Below, one piece after another: positions 38,206 through 47,770 of a stretch of 64,000 nt of DNA. Source of the DNA: Mucilaginibacter defluvii. Its GTDB lineage: Bacteria; Bacteroidota; Bacteroidia; Sphingobacteriales; Sphingobacteriaceae. Below the pieces are notes generated by a model. That model was given only the letters and a program-made list of their open reading frames with translations. It had not been told where the DNA came from and ran no database searches. Made by a program: the position numbers and the translations under genes. The stretch spans positions 275,193 through 339,192 of the forward strand of contig NZ_BAABJI010000001.1 in NCBI RefSeq assembly GCF_039543225.1, written 5' to 3'. The stretch's first letter is position 1; each line of letters begins with the position of its first letter.

Positions 38206-38924
38206 GCAGTCCGCTACGTTATTTAAGGGGGTTATCTCAATCGCTTAAAAAGCTTAGCCCATCACTGCATAGTAAAGTACTCAATGTAGCAAATCGCTCG
38301 TCGGAGTTATTCATGCTCAAAATTACCGACAAGGGAAAAGGCAACAAGATAGACTATAGCAGCGTATTGTTTAAAACGGTAAAGGTTAGATTTAGCGGTA
38401 ATAACAATACCATCACATTGGGTAAAAATGCTAAGCTGCTCAATGTAACTATTCATGTTAAAGGCAGTGGGCATAAATTACTTATCGGCGAAAACTGTAT
38501 CATCCAAAACAGTAAGCTTTGGTTTGAAGACGATAATAGCCTGATAGCTATAGGTGCCGGTACTGATATGCGTGGGGCAGCAATAGCGGTTACAGAGCCA
38601 TCAGGTAGCATAACCATTGGCGATGGTTGCCTTTTTGCGGCCGGTTTAGATATACGCAATGGCGACTCTCACTCCATATTAGATAAAACAACCGGCAAGC
38701 GTATTAATTACGCCAGTGATATCAGCATAGCTGACCGGGTTTGGATAGGCCGGGATGTTTCTATTTTAAAAGGAGCCAGTGTAAGCAGCGAGTCTGTAAT
38801 TGGTACACGCTCATTAGTGCCGGGCAAGCAATACCCTGCCAATGTACTTATAGCCGGCATACCGGCTAAAGTCGTTAAAGAAAACATTACCTGGGATGCC
38901 AAACGGATATATGATAACATATAA
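38202..38924 (+). CDS. Left-handed beta-helix O-acetyltransferase
   Basis: A 240-residue protein whose residues about 60-225 are hexapeptide repeats (for example ITIGDGCLFAAGLDIRNGDSH and IADRVWIGRDVSILKGASV), ending with IAGIPAKVVKENI. This is the capsular-polysaccharide acetyltransferase type that uses acetyl-CoA on a cytoplasmic glycan precursor. It overlaps the preceding glycosyltransferase, so it probably acetylates the unit that enzyme builds. Confidence 0.82.
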   Translation: MSSPLRYLRGLSQSLKKLSPSLHSKVLNVANRSSELFMLKITDKGKGNKIDYSSVLFKTVKVRFSGNNNTITLGKNAKLLNVTIHVKGSGHKLLIGENCIIQNSKLWFEDDNSLIAIGAGTDMRGAAIAVTEPSGSITIGDGCLFAAGLDIRNGDSHSILDKTTGKRINYASDISIADRVWIGRDVSILKGASVSSESVIGTRSLVPGKQYPANVLIAGIPAKVVKENITWDAKRIYDNI

Positions 38925-39194
38925 TCAGCTTGCCCATTAAATTGCATTGTTTTGTTGAAAAAGCATGTAATTGATTAATTTATTATTAAAATTTTATTTT
39001 TTTGATTGTATTATTAAAAAAGTATTATTTAATGTTTACTTTCGTAAAGTCGAATATTATATATCTGCCTGAGTGATTTGGTGTAGGGGATATCGCAAGA
39101 TCATTAAACTACCGATGTTTAAAATCAATTGGTCTTGCCGTTAGTACGGTGTTATATATCGATATAAACAATTAAGTTGTAATAAAAATAGCTG

Positions 39195-40655
39195 ATGCTT
39201 TTCAACTCCATCCAATTCGTTGTTTTTTTATTTATCGTATTAATTGTATACCGGTTACTTAACCAAAAAGGCCGGTTGTATTTCCTACTCGCCGCAAGTT
39301 ACTTTTTTTACGCTTGCTGGAGCTTCAGCTACCTCGGCCTCATATTCTTTACCTCGGCATCCTGTTTTTTAGCGGGATTAATGATTGAAAAGGCGCCTGA
39401 TAAACGGCGTAAAAAACTGTTTTTAGCGCTGAGTATAGTCATCAACTTTTTGATATTATTTATATTCAAGTATTTTAACTTTGTTGTTCAGGCAGCTCAG
39501 GATATATCGGCCTACTTTAATCATCCGGCTCATTTTGATTTTCTGGATATATTGCTGCCGGTGGGTATATCATTCTATACATTTCACTCCATCAGTTACG
39601 TGATCGACGTTTACCGCGGCGAGGTACAAACCGAGAAAAACCTGTTCAGGTTCCTGCTTTTTGTATCCTTTTTTCCGCAATTAGTTGCCGGCCCTATAGC
39701 CCGTACGCGGGACTTGCTGCCGCAGCTGCGCCATCTCGACAATTATAAGTACGAAAATTTCAGAAAAGGCTTTGTACTCATTTTTTGGGGATTATTTAAA
39801 AAGATGGTAATTGCCGACAGGCTGGCAATCTCTGTTAATCATGTATACAACCATGTCGACCAGGCTTCGTCGCTATCATTGATCATCGCTACCATATTTT
39901 TCACCTACCAAATCTATTGCGACTTCTCGGGCTACTCTGATATCGCGCTCGGCGTTTCAAAACTGTTTGGTATTGATTTGATGCTCAACTTCCGCTCACC
40001 GTATTTCTCAAAAACAGTTACGGAGTTCTGGCGCAGATGGCACATCTCGCTATCAACCTGGTTCCGCGATTATTTGTACATCCCGCTGGGCGGTAACAAA
40101 GTATCGCAAGGCAGGTGGATATTTAACACCGTTTTTGTATTCGTGATAAGCGGATTATGGCACGGCGCAAACTATACCTTTTTAGTATGGGGCGCCATAC
40201 ACGGCATAATGCTGGTGATAGAGCGTTACGTGTACGGCCGAAGCATTCGCGATATTCAACCGGGCGTTAATTTCAAAAACATCATCCGCTGGGGCATAAC
40301 CTATATTATCGTGATCATCGGCTGGGTGTTTTTCCGGGCCAATAATATTTCAGACAGCTTTGCGGTGTTCGGCAAGATACTGGAATTCCGCAATGTAATG
40401 CCTGATGTCCGTAGCCTGTTTGTGCCGGGCGGCGCCGAGAGTTTAATCGGCTTAAAATTCTATGATTTTGTGCTGGCCATCTTTTTTATACTGATGCTGG
40501 TAACCGTATCATTCGCTGTGCGCAAAAGTGGTATTATCAATGCGGTTTTAAACCTCTCGGCAGTGCCGCGCTGGGCCTTTTATATTGGCGTTACCTTCCT
40601 GGTATTATGGTTCGGAAAATTTGGTGTTAACGAGTTTGTTTACTTTCAGTTTTAA
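39195..40655 (+). CDS. MBOAT-family membrane O-acyltransferase (AlgI-like)
   Basis: A 486-residue polytopic protein. Hallmark blocks are QLVAGPIARTRDLLPQL, FWRRWHISLSTWFRDYLYIPLGG and SGLWHGANYTFLVWG with the presumed catalytic His at about residue 323. AlgI-type enzymes pass acetyl groups across the inner membrane to a periplasmic SGNH partner that acetylates the polymer. The next gene, two bases on, is such a partner. It is separated from the previous gene by a 270-base AT-rich gap in which I saw no convincing promoter. Confidence 0.93.
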   Translation: MLFNSIQFVVFLFIVLIVYRLLNQKGRLYFLLAASYFFYACWSFSYLGLIFFTSASCFLAGLMIEKAPDKRRKKLFLALSIVINFLILFIFKYFNFVVQAAQDISAYFNHPAHFDFLDILLPVGISFYTFHSISYVIDVYRGEVQTEKNLFRFLLFVSFFPQLVAGPIARTRDLLPQLRHLDNYKYENFRKGFVLIFWGLFKKMVIADRLAISVNHVYNHVDQASSLSLIIATIFFTYQIYCDFSGYSDIALGVSKLFGIDLMLNFRSPYFSKTVTEFWRRWHISLSTWFRDYLYIPLGGNKVSQGRWIFNTVFVFVISGLWHGANYTFLVWGAIHGIMLVIERYVYGRSIRDIQPGVNFKNIIRWGITYIIVIIGWVFFRANNISDSFAVFGKILEFRNVMPDVRSLFVPGGAESLIGLKFYDFVLAIFFILMLVTVSFAVRKSGIINAVLNLSAVPRWAFYIGVTFLVLWFGKFGVNEFVYFQF

Positions 40656-40657
40656 CA

Positions 40658-41650
40658 ATGGAGAAGAAGATATTAAGCAGGGCCGTAATTTATCTGGTAA
40701 CCGTTGTAGTTATATGTGAGTTGTTGAGCTTTGTTATTCCGGCAGAAAGTGTAACCGTTCAAAAAAACATGATCAACGCCGTGTACACGCGGCGCGATAA
40801 AATTGAGTCGCTTGCCTTTGGCCGCTCACACGGCGGTTCGCTCGATTATAATATATGGGATAAACCAGGTAAAAATTTATCAATGGGTGGTCAGGATATC
40901 GCATCCATTAAATATAGCCTTGACTACCTTTCGCCAGAGCTGCCGCATTTGCAGGAAGTTCTTATTTGTATTTCATACTCGTCGCTCTATTTCGATAATG
41001 AAGCCCTTTCAAGCGGTAACCTTAACGATGCGCGTAAAGGTTTGTACGCGGCCATTCCATCATATAAACTGATATCAGCGAATGATTATAATAATATGGT
41101 GTTCGGCAAGCTATTCGCTTTTATACAAGCCGATTATGGTTTTCGCAAATTGGTTAAAGCGGTAAAAGATAAAGAAGAGAAGAAATCTTCAAAACAAGTT
41201 GGCGATATTTTGGTTGATACAGCCAAAATGCTGCAATCGGCCAAAGTGGATGCATTTGATCATAGTAAAGATAAAAAGCTCGCCTTGCAGTATAACCCGC
41301 AGATACGTGAACAATATTTAAATTACCTTAAAGAGATAGCGCTAGAACTGAAAGCCAGAAAGGTGAGATGTATTTTTTACACGCCGCCTTTTTACAATGC
41401 TTATACTGACAACTATCCGCCAAAAGACATTGAAGAAACAGAAAGGGTAATAGCTGATCTTTGTAAGCAAACCGGTACAACCTATTATGACTTTTCGGCG
41501 TATAGAACTATGGCAGACAATATGACCCTGTACAGCAATGCCGATCACCTTAACCTTTCAGGTAAGGAGCAGTTTACAAAAGCCTTTAAAGAGGTGCTTC
41601 GCAATGGCAAGGGTCCGGCCGATTATCCTGGCCTGAAGATATTTAAATAA
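40658..41650 (+). CDS. SGNH-like periplasmic acyltransferase partner of the MBOAT protein
   Basis: A 330-residue protein with one N-terminal membrane helix (about residues 8-28). Residues 55-58 read GRSH, in the position of the GDS(H) nucleophile block, and NADHLNLSG (Asp296, His297) resembles the C-terminal Asp-His block, with the two residues adjacent rather than in the usual DxxH. Gene position two bases after an AlgI-like gene supports a DltD/AlgJ-like role in O-acylating the exported polysaccharide. Sequence similarity to named families is weak by eye. Confidence 0.6.
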   Translation: MEKKILSRAVIYLVTVVVICELLSFVIPAESVTVQKNMINAVYTRRDKIESLAFGRSHGGSLDYNIWDKPGKNLSMGGQDIASIKYSLDYLSPELPHLQEVLICISYSSLYFDNEALSSGNLNDARKGLYAAIPSYKLISANDYNNMVFGKLFAFIQADYGFRKLVKAVKDKEEKKSSKQVGDILVDTAKMLQSAKVDAFDHSKDKKLALQYNPQIREQYLNYLKEIALELKARKVRCIFYTPPFYNAYTDNYPPKDIEETERVIADLCKQTGTTYYDFSAYRTMADNMTLYSNADHLNLSGKEQFTKAFKEVLRNGKGPADYPGLKIFK

Positions 41651-41882
41651 GCGCGTTAACTTTTATTTAACCTGCATTGGGTTATACTTCAGAAACGTGT
41701 TAATTAATTGTTGTGTTAATAAAATTTTATTTTATTGCGCTGATAATTAAAAAAATAGTATTTTTATACGCGTTTTAATGCAAATATCCACAGCGGAAAA
41801 AATGGGCATTTGTTTATAAGACGCGGTGTTGTGCTTTAAAGCCGACATTTATCTTTTAAAAACGTAACCGCATCGCTAACCT

Positions 41883-42707
41883 ATGAGTAGATGGAAGTAT
41901 ATTAAAACAGTAAAATTATCTGACTTATCCCTGCAACGGATAAAAAAGGTAATCATGAACCGTTTAAAATATATTCCACATTCCTTAGCCTGGAAACTCA
42001 ACACTGCCCCCGCCAAACAAAGCAAGCTTAATCTGGATAAATACCGTGATCTGCATAAAGGCAAACGTTGTTTTATTGTAGCTAACGGGCCGAGCCTTAA
42101 GGTGACAGACCTGAGCAGGCTGGATGGGGAATTTACCTTTGGCATGAACCGCATATATTTGTCCGGTTTTGAGCCTACATATTTGGTGGTTACCGATATT
42201 GAAACCATGTTGAAACAGTTTACAGATGAGTTTAGGGAGCGTAAAGGCCCTAAGTTTTATAACTGGCGTACCCGCAACTGGTTTAAGAACGTACCCGATC
42301 TTACTTTTATTAACCTTGATTATAACGCGCGCTTTTCAACCAATCTGAATGAATCGGGCTGGGGAGGGCATAGCGTAACCTTTTTGTGCCTGCAGTTGGC
42401 TTACCATATGGGCTTTAGTGAGGTAATACTTATAGGCAAGGATCACAGCTATAAAGGCCAGGGCGTACCTGGCCAGTTTGTTGCAGCTACAGATAAGGAA
42501 GAGAATCATTTTATAAAAGATTATATACCTAAAGGTAAAGGCTGGAAAATACCCGATTATAAGGGTGAAGAGCTGGCGTATGAACTGGCACGGGAGGCTT
42601 TTGAAAAAGATCGCCGCAAGGTGTATGATGCGACGATAGGGGGGATGCTCGATATTTTCGAGAAAAAGGATTATAACTCATTGTTTACTAAAGAACAACC
42701 GGCATAA
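41883..42707 (+). CDS. DUF115 / Maf-like putative glycosyltransferase
   Basis: A 274-residue protein with CFIVANGPSLKVTDLSRL (NGPSLK at residues 68-73) and LVVTD, the core of the DUF115 family that includes flagellin-modifying Maf proteins. Maf and GT42 sialyltransferases share this NGPSL nucleotide-binding feature, and Maf uses CMP-activated nonulosonic acids. It starts 33 bases before a cytidylyltransferase gene. The first ATG is used; ATG 41955 is an alternative. Similar proteins are also annotated as pterin-pyrophosphokinase-like. Confidence 0.7.
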   Translation: MSRWKYIKTVKLSDLSLQRIKKVIMNRLKYIPHSLAWKLNTAPAKQSKLNLDKYRDLHKGKRCFIVANGPSLKVTDLSRLDGEFTFGMNRIYLSGFEPTYLVVTDIETMLKQFTDEFRERKGPKFYNWRTRNWFKNVPDLTFINLDYNARFSTNLNESGWGGHSVTFLCLQLAYHMGFSEVILIGKDHSYKGQGVPGQFVAATDKEENHFIKDYIPKGKGWKIPDYKGEELAYELAREAFEKDRRKVYDATIGGMLDIFEKKDYNSLFTKEQPA

Positions 42708-42739
42708 GCTGGCAACATCATAGTTCAAATAAATTATTA

Positions 42740-43438
42740 ATGAAATACGTAGCTGAGATTCCTGTACGATTAGGAAGCAAACGGGTCCCAAAGAAAAATC
42801 TCCGTTTAATTAACGGTAAGCCAATGGTGGGTTATGCTATTGAAGCCTGCAAGGGCTCCAAATACATCAGCGAAACCTATATCAATTCCGAAGCTGACAT
42901 TATGAAAAAATTGTGCGATGATTATGGCGTGCAGTTTTACAAACGTAAGGATGAACTGGCCGAGGATCATATCGTTCAGGATCAGTTTAACTACGATTTT
43001 TTATTGAATATTGATACCGAAAACCTGGTAATGGTTAACCCGGTATCGCCACTGGTATTGCCGGAGGATATCGACAGCGCCATTAAGTACTACGAGGATA
43101 ACCAACTGGATTGCCTGATCTCGGTACGCGAGGAAAAATTACAGTCGTTTTTAGACGGTAAGCCCATCAATTTTAACGATCAGGCATTACTGCCTATGAC
43201 ACAAAACCTGAAGCCGGTACAGCTTTGTGCCTGGACGGTTTGTATATGGAACGCCAAAAAGTTTATTGAGCATTATGAACAGCATGGCTACGCGGTGTTT
43301 GTAGGCAATTATGGCTTATATCCGTTTGACCCGGTACGCTCAATAAAAGTAAGCACCGAAGAAGATTTTAAACTTGCAGAATTATACCTATCAGCAAAAT
43401 CAGCTAACGCTGAAGTAACACCCGAATATTATGAATAA
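42740..43438 (+). CDS. NeuA/KdsB-like cytidylyltransferase (module B)
   Basis: A 232-residue nucleotidyltransferase opening VAEIPVRLGSKRVPKKNL (Arg10 to Asn20), a variant of the ARGGSK-x-PxKN loop of CMP-sugar acid synthetases. VMVNPVSPLVLPEDI matches the family's mid-domain block. Only distantly similar to the module A enzyme, so probably a different substrate. Its stop overlaps the start of the following hydroxyacid dehydrogenase by eight bases, implying tight coupling. Confidence 0.82.
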   Translation: MKYVAEIPVRLGSKRVPKKNLRLINGKPMVGYAIEACKGSKYISETYINSEADIMKKLCDDYGVQFYKRKDELAEDHIVQDQFNYDFLLNIDTENLVMVNPVSPLVLPEDIDSAIKYYEDNQLDCLISVREEKLQSFLDGKPINFNDQALLPMTQNLKPVQLCAWTVCIWNAKKFIEHYEQHGYAVFVGNYGLYPFDPVRSIKVSTEEDFKLAELYLSAKSANAEVTPEYYE

Positions 43439-44351
43439 AGTATTGCTTTCACCTTCATCTTTTGGCGAATGTGGCTTACAGCCCATTGAATTGCTTGAAA
43501 ATGCAGGTTATACCGTTATAAATAACCCTTACAAGCGTAAACTTACCGAGGCCGAGGCTATTGAGCTGGCCAAGGATTGCGTAGGCATAGTAGCCGGTGT
43601 TGAACCGCTTACCGCCGCGGTAATGGATGCCCTGCCTGACCTGAAAGTGATTAGCCGTGTAGGTGTAGGTATGGACAGCGTTGACCTTGACCACGCTGCC
43701 AAAAAAGGCATCAAAGTGCTAAACACACCTGATGGTCCTACACGTGGCGTTGCCGAACTTACCCTGGCCATGACGTTTGCCATGCTGCGCAAAATACCGC
43801 AGGCTGATGCCGCCATGAAAAATAAGGTTTGGAAAAAGCAGACCGGTAACCTTATCATCAACAAAAAGATTGGTGTTATTGGTTTAGGTCGTATAGGCCG
43901 TATGGTAGCAGGTTTGTTCAGGGGTATTGGTAACCCGGTTATCGGCTTTGATCTTTACCCGGATACTGCATGGGCTGAGCAAGCCGGTGTTGAAATAGCC
44001 GATTTTGAAACCGTGATTTCGCAAGCCGATATTATTACGGTACACGTACCTGGCAATGCCGATAAATCAGCGGTGATAGGCGCTAAGGAATTTGAAAAAA
44101 TTAAGGATGGCGCATTCCTGGTTAACATAGCCCGTGGTGGTGTTGTTGATGAGGAAGCTTTGTATAACGCGCTTAAATCAGGCAAACTATCTTCAGCAGC
44201 GGTTGATGTTTATAACAAAGAGCCGTATGACGGGCCGCTTTGCGAGTTAGATAACATTATACTTACGCCGCACCTGGGCTCGTACGCTACCGAAGGCAAG
44301 TTGCAGATGGAGATAGACGCGGCTCAAAATTTAATTGACGCCTTAGCGTAA
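43431..44351 (+). CDS. D-2-hydroxyacid dehydrogenase (phosphoglycerate dehydrogenase-like)
   Basis: A 306-residue NAD-dependent enzyme without the C-terminal ACT domain of SerA. GLGRIG at residues 151-156 with Asp174 binds NAD, and the catalytic Arg235 (ARGG), Glu264 (NKEP) and His281 (TPHLG) are all present. In context, overlapping a cytidylyltransferase and next to sugar-modifying genes, it more likely oxidises or reduces a sugar acid at C2 than makes serine. Phosphoglycerate is still possible as substrate. Confidence 0.85.
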   Translation: MNKVLLSPSSFGECGLQPIELLENAGYTVINNPYKRKLTEAEAIELAKDCVGIVAGVEPLTAAVMDALPDLKVISRVGVGMDSVDLDHAAKKGIKVLNTPDGPTRGVAELTLAMTFAMLRKIPQADAAMKNKVWKKQTGNLIINKKIGVIGLGRIGRMVAGLFRGIGNPVIGFDLYPDTAWAEQAGVEIADFETVISQADIITVHVPGNADKSAVIGAKEFEKIKDGAFLVNIARGGVVDEEALYNALKSGKLSSAAVDVYNKEPYDGPLCELDNIILTPHLGSYATEGKLQMEIDAAQNLIDALA

Positions 44352-44355
44352 CGGC

Positions 44356-44877
44356 ATGAGCGGCTTATCGGGCAAGTTAAAAGCTGATATAAAGCAGTTG
44401 CGTGGAAAGGACAGGAAACCTTTGCCGGTACTCTTTTTAACAAAAAAGAATTATCGTATTGTTATTCTGTACCGCATACTTAACCATTTTCACAAAAGCA
44501 CTTTGGCGTCGCTTTTATTATTGCCGTTAAGCTTATACTATAGGTTAATGACCAACAGGTACTGTGTTGACCTGCCGGTTGACACGCCGATAGGGGAAGG
44601 ATTGAGGCTTAATCACTGCTATTGCGTGGTTGTTAACCGTAAAGCCATCATTGGTAATAATGTATATATAGGGCATAGTGTAACTATCGGCTCAAATGGT
44701 GACAGGTACCCGGTTATTGGTAATAACGTATTAATAGCTCCCGGTTGCCTTATTATAGGGGATGTTAAAATTGGCGACAATGTAATTATCGGCGCCGGCA
44801 GCCTGGTGGTAAAGGACGTTGAAGCCAACTCAATAATAGGCGGGCACCCGAGCAAATTTTTGCGGGTAAAAGAATAA
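44356..44877 (+). CDS. Serine acetyltransferase-like hexapeptide-repeat acyltransferase
   Basis: A 173-residue left-handed beta-helix protein of the CysE-like colanic-acid/WcaB type. Hexapeptide turns include IIGNNVYIGHSVTIGS and KIGDNVIIGAGSLVVKDV, ending with IIGGHPSKFLRV. It probably O-acetylates a glycan or sugar intermediate; true serine acetyltransferases are longer. It starts four bases after the dehydrogenase. Confidence 0.8.
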   Translation: MSGLSGKLKADIKQLRGKDRKPLPVLFLTKKNYRIVILYRILNHFHKSTLASLLLLPLSLYYRLMTNRYCVDLPVDTPIGEGLRLNHCYCVVVNRKAIIGNNVYIGHSVTIGSNGDRYPVIGNNVLIAPGCLIIGDVKIGDNVIIGAGSLVVKDVEANSIIGGHPSKFLRVKE

Positions 44878-44915
44878 CACACACACACAAGGAAAATATA
44901 AATTATTAAACAAGT

Positions 44916-45908
44916 ATGAACTTAAAAGTTGGTATTATTGGTTACGGTGTAATGGGTAAAACCAGGCACCAGGCTATTGACGAACTGAAATGCGGCAAAG
45001 TTATCGCGGTATCTGAACCGAATAACCAGCCCGAAATTAATGGCTTACCCAATGTTGACCATGACGGGATCATCAAACATCCCGATATCGACATTGTATT
45101 TGTTTGTACACCAAACTTTTTGAACAAGGATCTGACCATTCGCTCCCTGAACGCGGGCAAGCACGTTTTTTGCGAAAAACCTCCGGCTTTTACCGAAGCT
45201 GATGTGGCCGAGATACGCGAAGCCGAAGTAAAAAGCGGCAAAAAACTGATGTACGGTTTTAACCACCGCCATCATGACAGCGTTATCCGCATGAAGGAAC
45301 TGATAGACAGTGGCGAGTATGGCAAGGTGTTATGGCTGCGCGGCCGTTACGGCAAAAGCGTTACTGCCGACTACTTTAACCAATGGCGCGCTAAAAAAGA
45401 GCTGGCCGGTGGCGGCATCCTGATGGACCAGGGTATACACATGCTCGATTTGTTCCTGTACCTTTCTGGCGATTATGACGTAGTTAAGGCCGAGGTATCA
45501 AACCTGTACTGGCACATGGATGTGGAGGATAACGCCTTCGTTATCTTAAAAGATACCAAAACTGGTAAGGTAGCATCACTGCATTCCACCATGACCCAAT
45601 GGCGTCATCTGTTCTCGCTGGAGATATTCCTTGAAAAAGGTTATATGGTATTGAATGGATTGATCACGTCAACCATGTCATACGGCGAAGAAACCCTTTC
45701 GATAGCCCGTAACCGCTCAACCGCCCCTGCCGCTACCTGGAAAGACGAGGTTACCACCAAGTATACCAATAACAATAGCTGGCGTTACGAGGTTGACCAC
45801 TTTTTTGATGCGGTTACCAAAGATCAGCCGGTGGTCATCGGCACGTCTGACGATGCTCAAAAATTAATGCGAATTATTGACGAAGTATACAAACAAAAAG
45901 ACTTTTAA
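44916..45908 (+). CDS. Gfo/Idh/MocA-family sugar dehydrogenase
   Basis: A 330-residue Rossmann enzyme: GYGVMGKTRHQ binds NAD(P), CEKPPAF carries the EKP motif, and GGGILMDQGIHMLDLF holds the catalytic-region His. Family members oxidise or reduce sugars, nucleotide sugars or inositols; WlbA/WbpB relatives act on UDP-GlcNAc-uronate and recycle NADH with 2-oxoglutarate. Here it is flanked by a CysE-like acetyltransferase and a SIS isomerase in module B. The exact substrate is not deducible. Confidence 0.88.
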   Translation: MNLKVGIIGYGVMGKTRHQAIDELKCGKVIAVSEPNNQPEINGLPNVDHDGIIKHPDIDIVFVCTPNFLNKDLTIRSLNAGKHVFCEKPPAFTEADVAEIREAEVKSGKKLMYGFNHRHHDSVIRMKELIDSGEYGKVLWLRGRYGKSVTADYFNQWRAKKELAGGGILMDQGIHMLDLFLYLSGDYDVVKAEVSNLYWHMDVEDNAFVILKDTKTGKVASLHSTMTQWRHLFSLEIFLEKGYMVLNGLITSTMSYGEETLSIARNRSTAPAATWKDEVTTKYTNNNSWRYEVDHFFDAVTKDQPVVIGTSDDAQKLMRIIDEVYKQKDF

Positions 45909-45920
45909 AAACAATCAATC

Positions 45921-46517
45921 ATGGATAGAAAGAACACCGTAACCGAACACTTAGTTAGCTACAAACAAAAGATCGTTGATCTGCTTGACCTGATCGATCC
46001 GGCTGAGCTTGAGCAGGTAATAACTGTTTTTATCGATACATTTAAAAACGGTAAAACTGTATATGTTGCCGGTAATGGCGGCAGCGCTGCTACTGCATCA
46101 CACATGCAGGCCGATTTCCGTTTCTTCGTGCGTTATTTCTCAAAATTCCGCCCACGAATACTGGCCCTTACTGACAACGCACCATTGATGACCGCTGTTG
46201 GTAACGATACCGACTTTAACGATATTTTTGTTGAGCAGATGCGCGGCGTATTTGGCGAAGGCGATACCTTGGTTGTTATTTCAGCAAGCGGTAACTCAGA
46301 AAACCTGGTTCGCGCGGTTGATTTTGCTAACGAGCAAGGTGGTAACTCTATATCATTTATCGGCTTTAAAGGCGGTAAACTAAAAGAGAACAGCAAATAC
46401 AAAATTTATACGCCAAACCAGGATAAAGATTACGGCCCGATCGAGGATATTCACATGATCATCAACCACATCATTGTGAATTACCTGGCTAAGGACGAAG
46501 AATTTTTAAGCCTGTAA
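45921..46517 (+). CDS. SIS-domain sugar-phosphate isomerase (GmhA-like)
   Basis: A 198-residue SIS protein. GNGGSAATASHMQADF, VISASGNSENL and EDIHMIINHII match phosphoheptose isomerase (GmhA), which converts sedoheptulose 7-phosphate to D-glycero-D-manno-heptose 7-phosphate. The same fold serves arabinose 5-phosphate isomerase. It lies 12 bases after the Gfo/Idh gene and before a phosphatase, so it probably supplies a phosphorylated aldose that is then dephosphorylated. Confidence 0.87.
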   Translation: MDRKNTVTEHLVSYKQKIVDLLDLIDPAELEQVITVFIDTFKNGKTVYVAGNGGSAATASHMQADFRFFVRYFSKFRPRILALTDNAPLMTAVGNDTDFNDIFVEQMRGVFGEGDTLVVISASGNSENLVRAVDFANEQGGNSISFIGFKGGKLKENSKYKIYTPNQDKDYGPIEDIHMIINHIIVNYLAKDEEFLSL

Positions 46518-46538
46518 TTATAAGCAACCGCTGTATAA

Positions 46539-47306
46539 ATGGATAAAGAATTAGCTAAGCAAAGCCTCGATGCCGCTGTAAAAGCAGCCACTAAAGCCGG
46601 GAACGCATTAAGAGAATTATTGAGTGCTGATATTAAAATTAACAGCAGCGTAGGTAAGGACATTAAGCTGGAGGCTGACCTGGTGGCCGAAAAGGCGATA
46701 TTGGATACACTGCATGCCGAGTCGGCATTCGGTATACTGAGCGAAGAGGCGGGTGAAGTGCTGAACGCGGATGGTACCAAAGGCGACTCGCAGTACCAGT
46801 GGATTGTTGACCCATTAGATGGCAGCCTTAACTTTTCGAGAGGTATTGATATTTTTTGTACCTCAATAGGGTTATGGAACGGCAGCGAGCCGGTGTTAGG
46901 CGTGGTGTATGATTTTATGCACGGCAGGCTATTTACCGGTATAGTAGGCGAGGGTGCCTGGCTTAATGGCGATGCCATCAGCGTAAGTGCTATAGCCGAG
47001 AAAAAGGACAGCATTCTGGCTACCGGCTTCCCTGTTTATCTGAAGTTTGATACAGCGGTTCTGCAGGATTTTGTTAAAAATATTCAGGATTATAAAAAAG
47101 TGCGGCTATTTGGTTCGGCAGCAACATCACTGGCCTATGTGGCCAAAGGCAGCGTTGAGGCTTATGCCGAAAACAACATTGCTGTTTGGGATGTGGCTGC
47201 CGGCCTTGCACTTGTTTTGGCCGCCGGCGGCAAGGCCGATATCAGCAACGGTACAGGCAAAAACTTTCTGAACGTTTATGCTTACAACAGTTTAATACAA
47301 CAATAA
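46539..47306 (+). CDS. Inositol monophosphatase-family sugar phosphatase
   Basis: A 255-residue Mg-dependent phosphatase. The metal-binding motifs LSEEAG, IVDPLDGSLNF and VWDVAAG are intact. Relatives hydrolyse inositol phosphate, histidinol phosphate, fructose bisphosphate or 3'-phosphoadenosine derivatives. Its place after a GmhA-like isomerase and in a CMP-sugar module suggests it removes phosphate from a sugar intermediate, a role like GmhB or KdsC. Confidence 0.88.
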   Translation: MDKELAKQSLDAAVKAATKAGNALRELLSADIKINSSVGKDIKLEADLVAEKAILDTLHAESAFGILSEEAGEVLNADGTKGDSQYQWIVDPLDGSLNFSRGIDIFCTSIGLWNGSEPVLGVVYDFMHGRLFTGIVGEGAWLNGDAISVSAIAEKKDSILATGFPVYLKFDTAVLQDFVKNIQDYKKVRLFGSAATSLAYVAKGSVEAYAENNIAVWDVAAGLALVLAAGGKADISNGTGKNFLNVYAYNSLIQQ

Positions 47307-47309
47307 TAC

Positions 47310-47762
47310 ATGATCGTTGATTCACTCGACAACCTGGAGTTTTACAAAAACATCCACGAGGATATTTACCTGGGTTTAAGATTTATTAAAGGCCTGGGCG
47401 CTGATGTGGAGCCGGGTACTTATACCGTATCTCCAACGGCTAAAGCTATTGTAATGGAATACGGTACATCGTACGAAAACGATTTTGGTTACGAAACCCA
47501 CCGCCACGTTATTGATGTACAATACTGCATTGTAAATACCGAGCTTATACGCTGGGCGCATGTAGATACCCTTACCCCATACATCCCCTATGACGAGGAA
47601 AAAGACAGGCGTTTTTATAATAATGACAGCGGTAACTTTACCCCTGTGTTAACCGGCAACGGCATATTCGCGGTGTTTTACCCGTCGGACGGGCATGCAC
47701 CGCAGTTGTGTTTAAATGAGCCGGAGCAGATTAAAAAAGTGGTTATCAAAATTAAGTGCTGA
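47310..47762 (+). CDS. YhcH/YjgK/YiaL-family protein
   Basis: A 150-residue cupin-like protein of the family that includes NanQ (YhcH), an anomerase speeding ring opening of sialic acids, and EbgC. YETHRHVIDVQYCI and GIFAVFYPSDGHAPQL carry the family His/Glu metal ligands. Near a NeuA-like cytidylyltransferase this could equilibrate the anomers of a 2-keto sugar acid before activation. It starts four bases after the phosphatase. Confidence 0.83.
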   Translation: MIVDSLDNLEFYKNIHEDIYLGLRFIKGLGADVEPGTYTVSPTAKAIVMEYGTSYENDFGYETHRHVIDVQYCIVNTELIRWAHVDTLTPYIPYDEEKDRRFYNNDSGNFTPVLTGNGIFAVFYPSDGHAPQLCLNEPEQIKKVVIKIKC

Positions 47763-47770
47763 TAAAAAAT

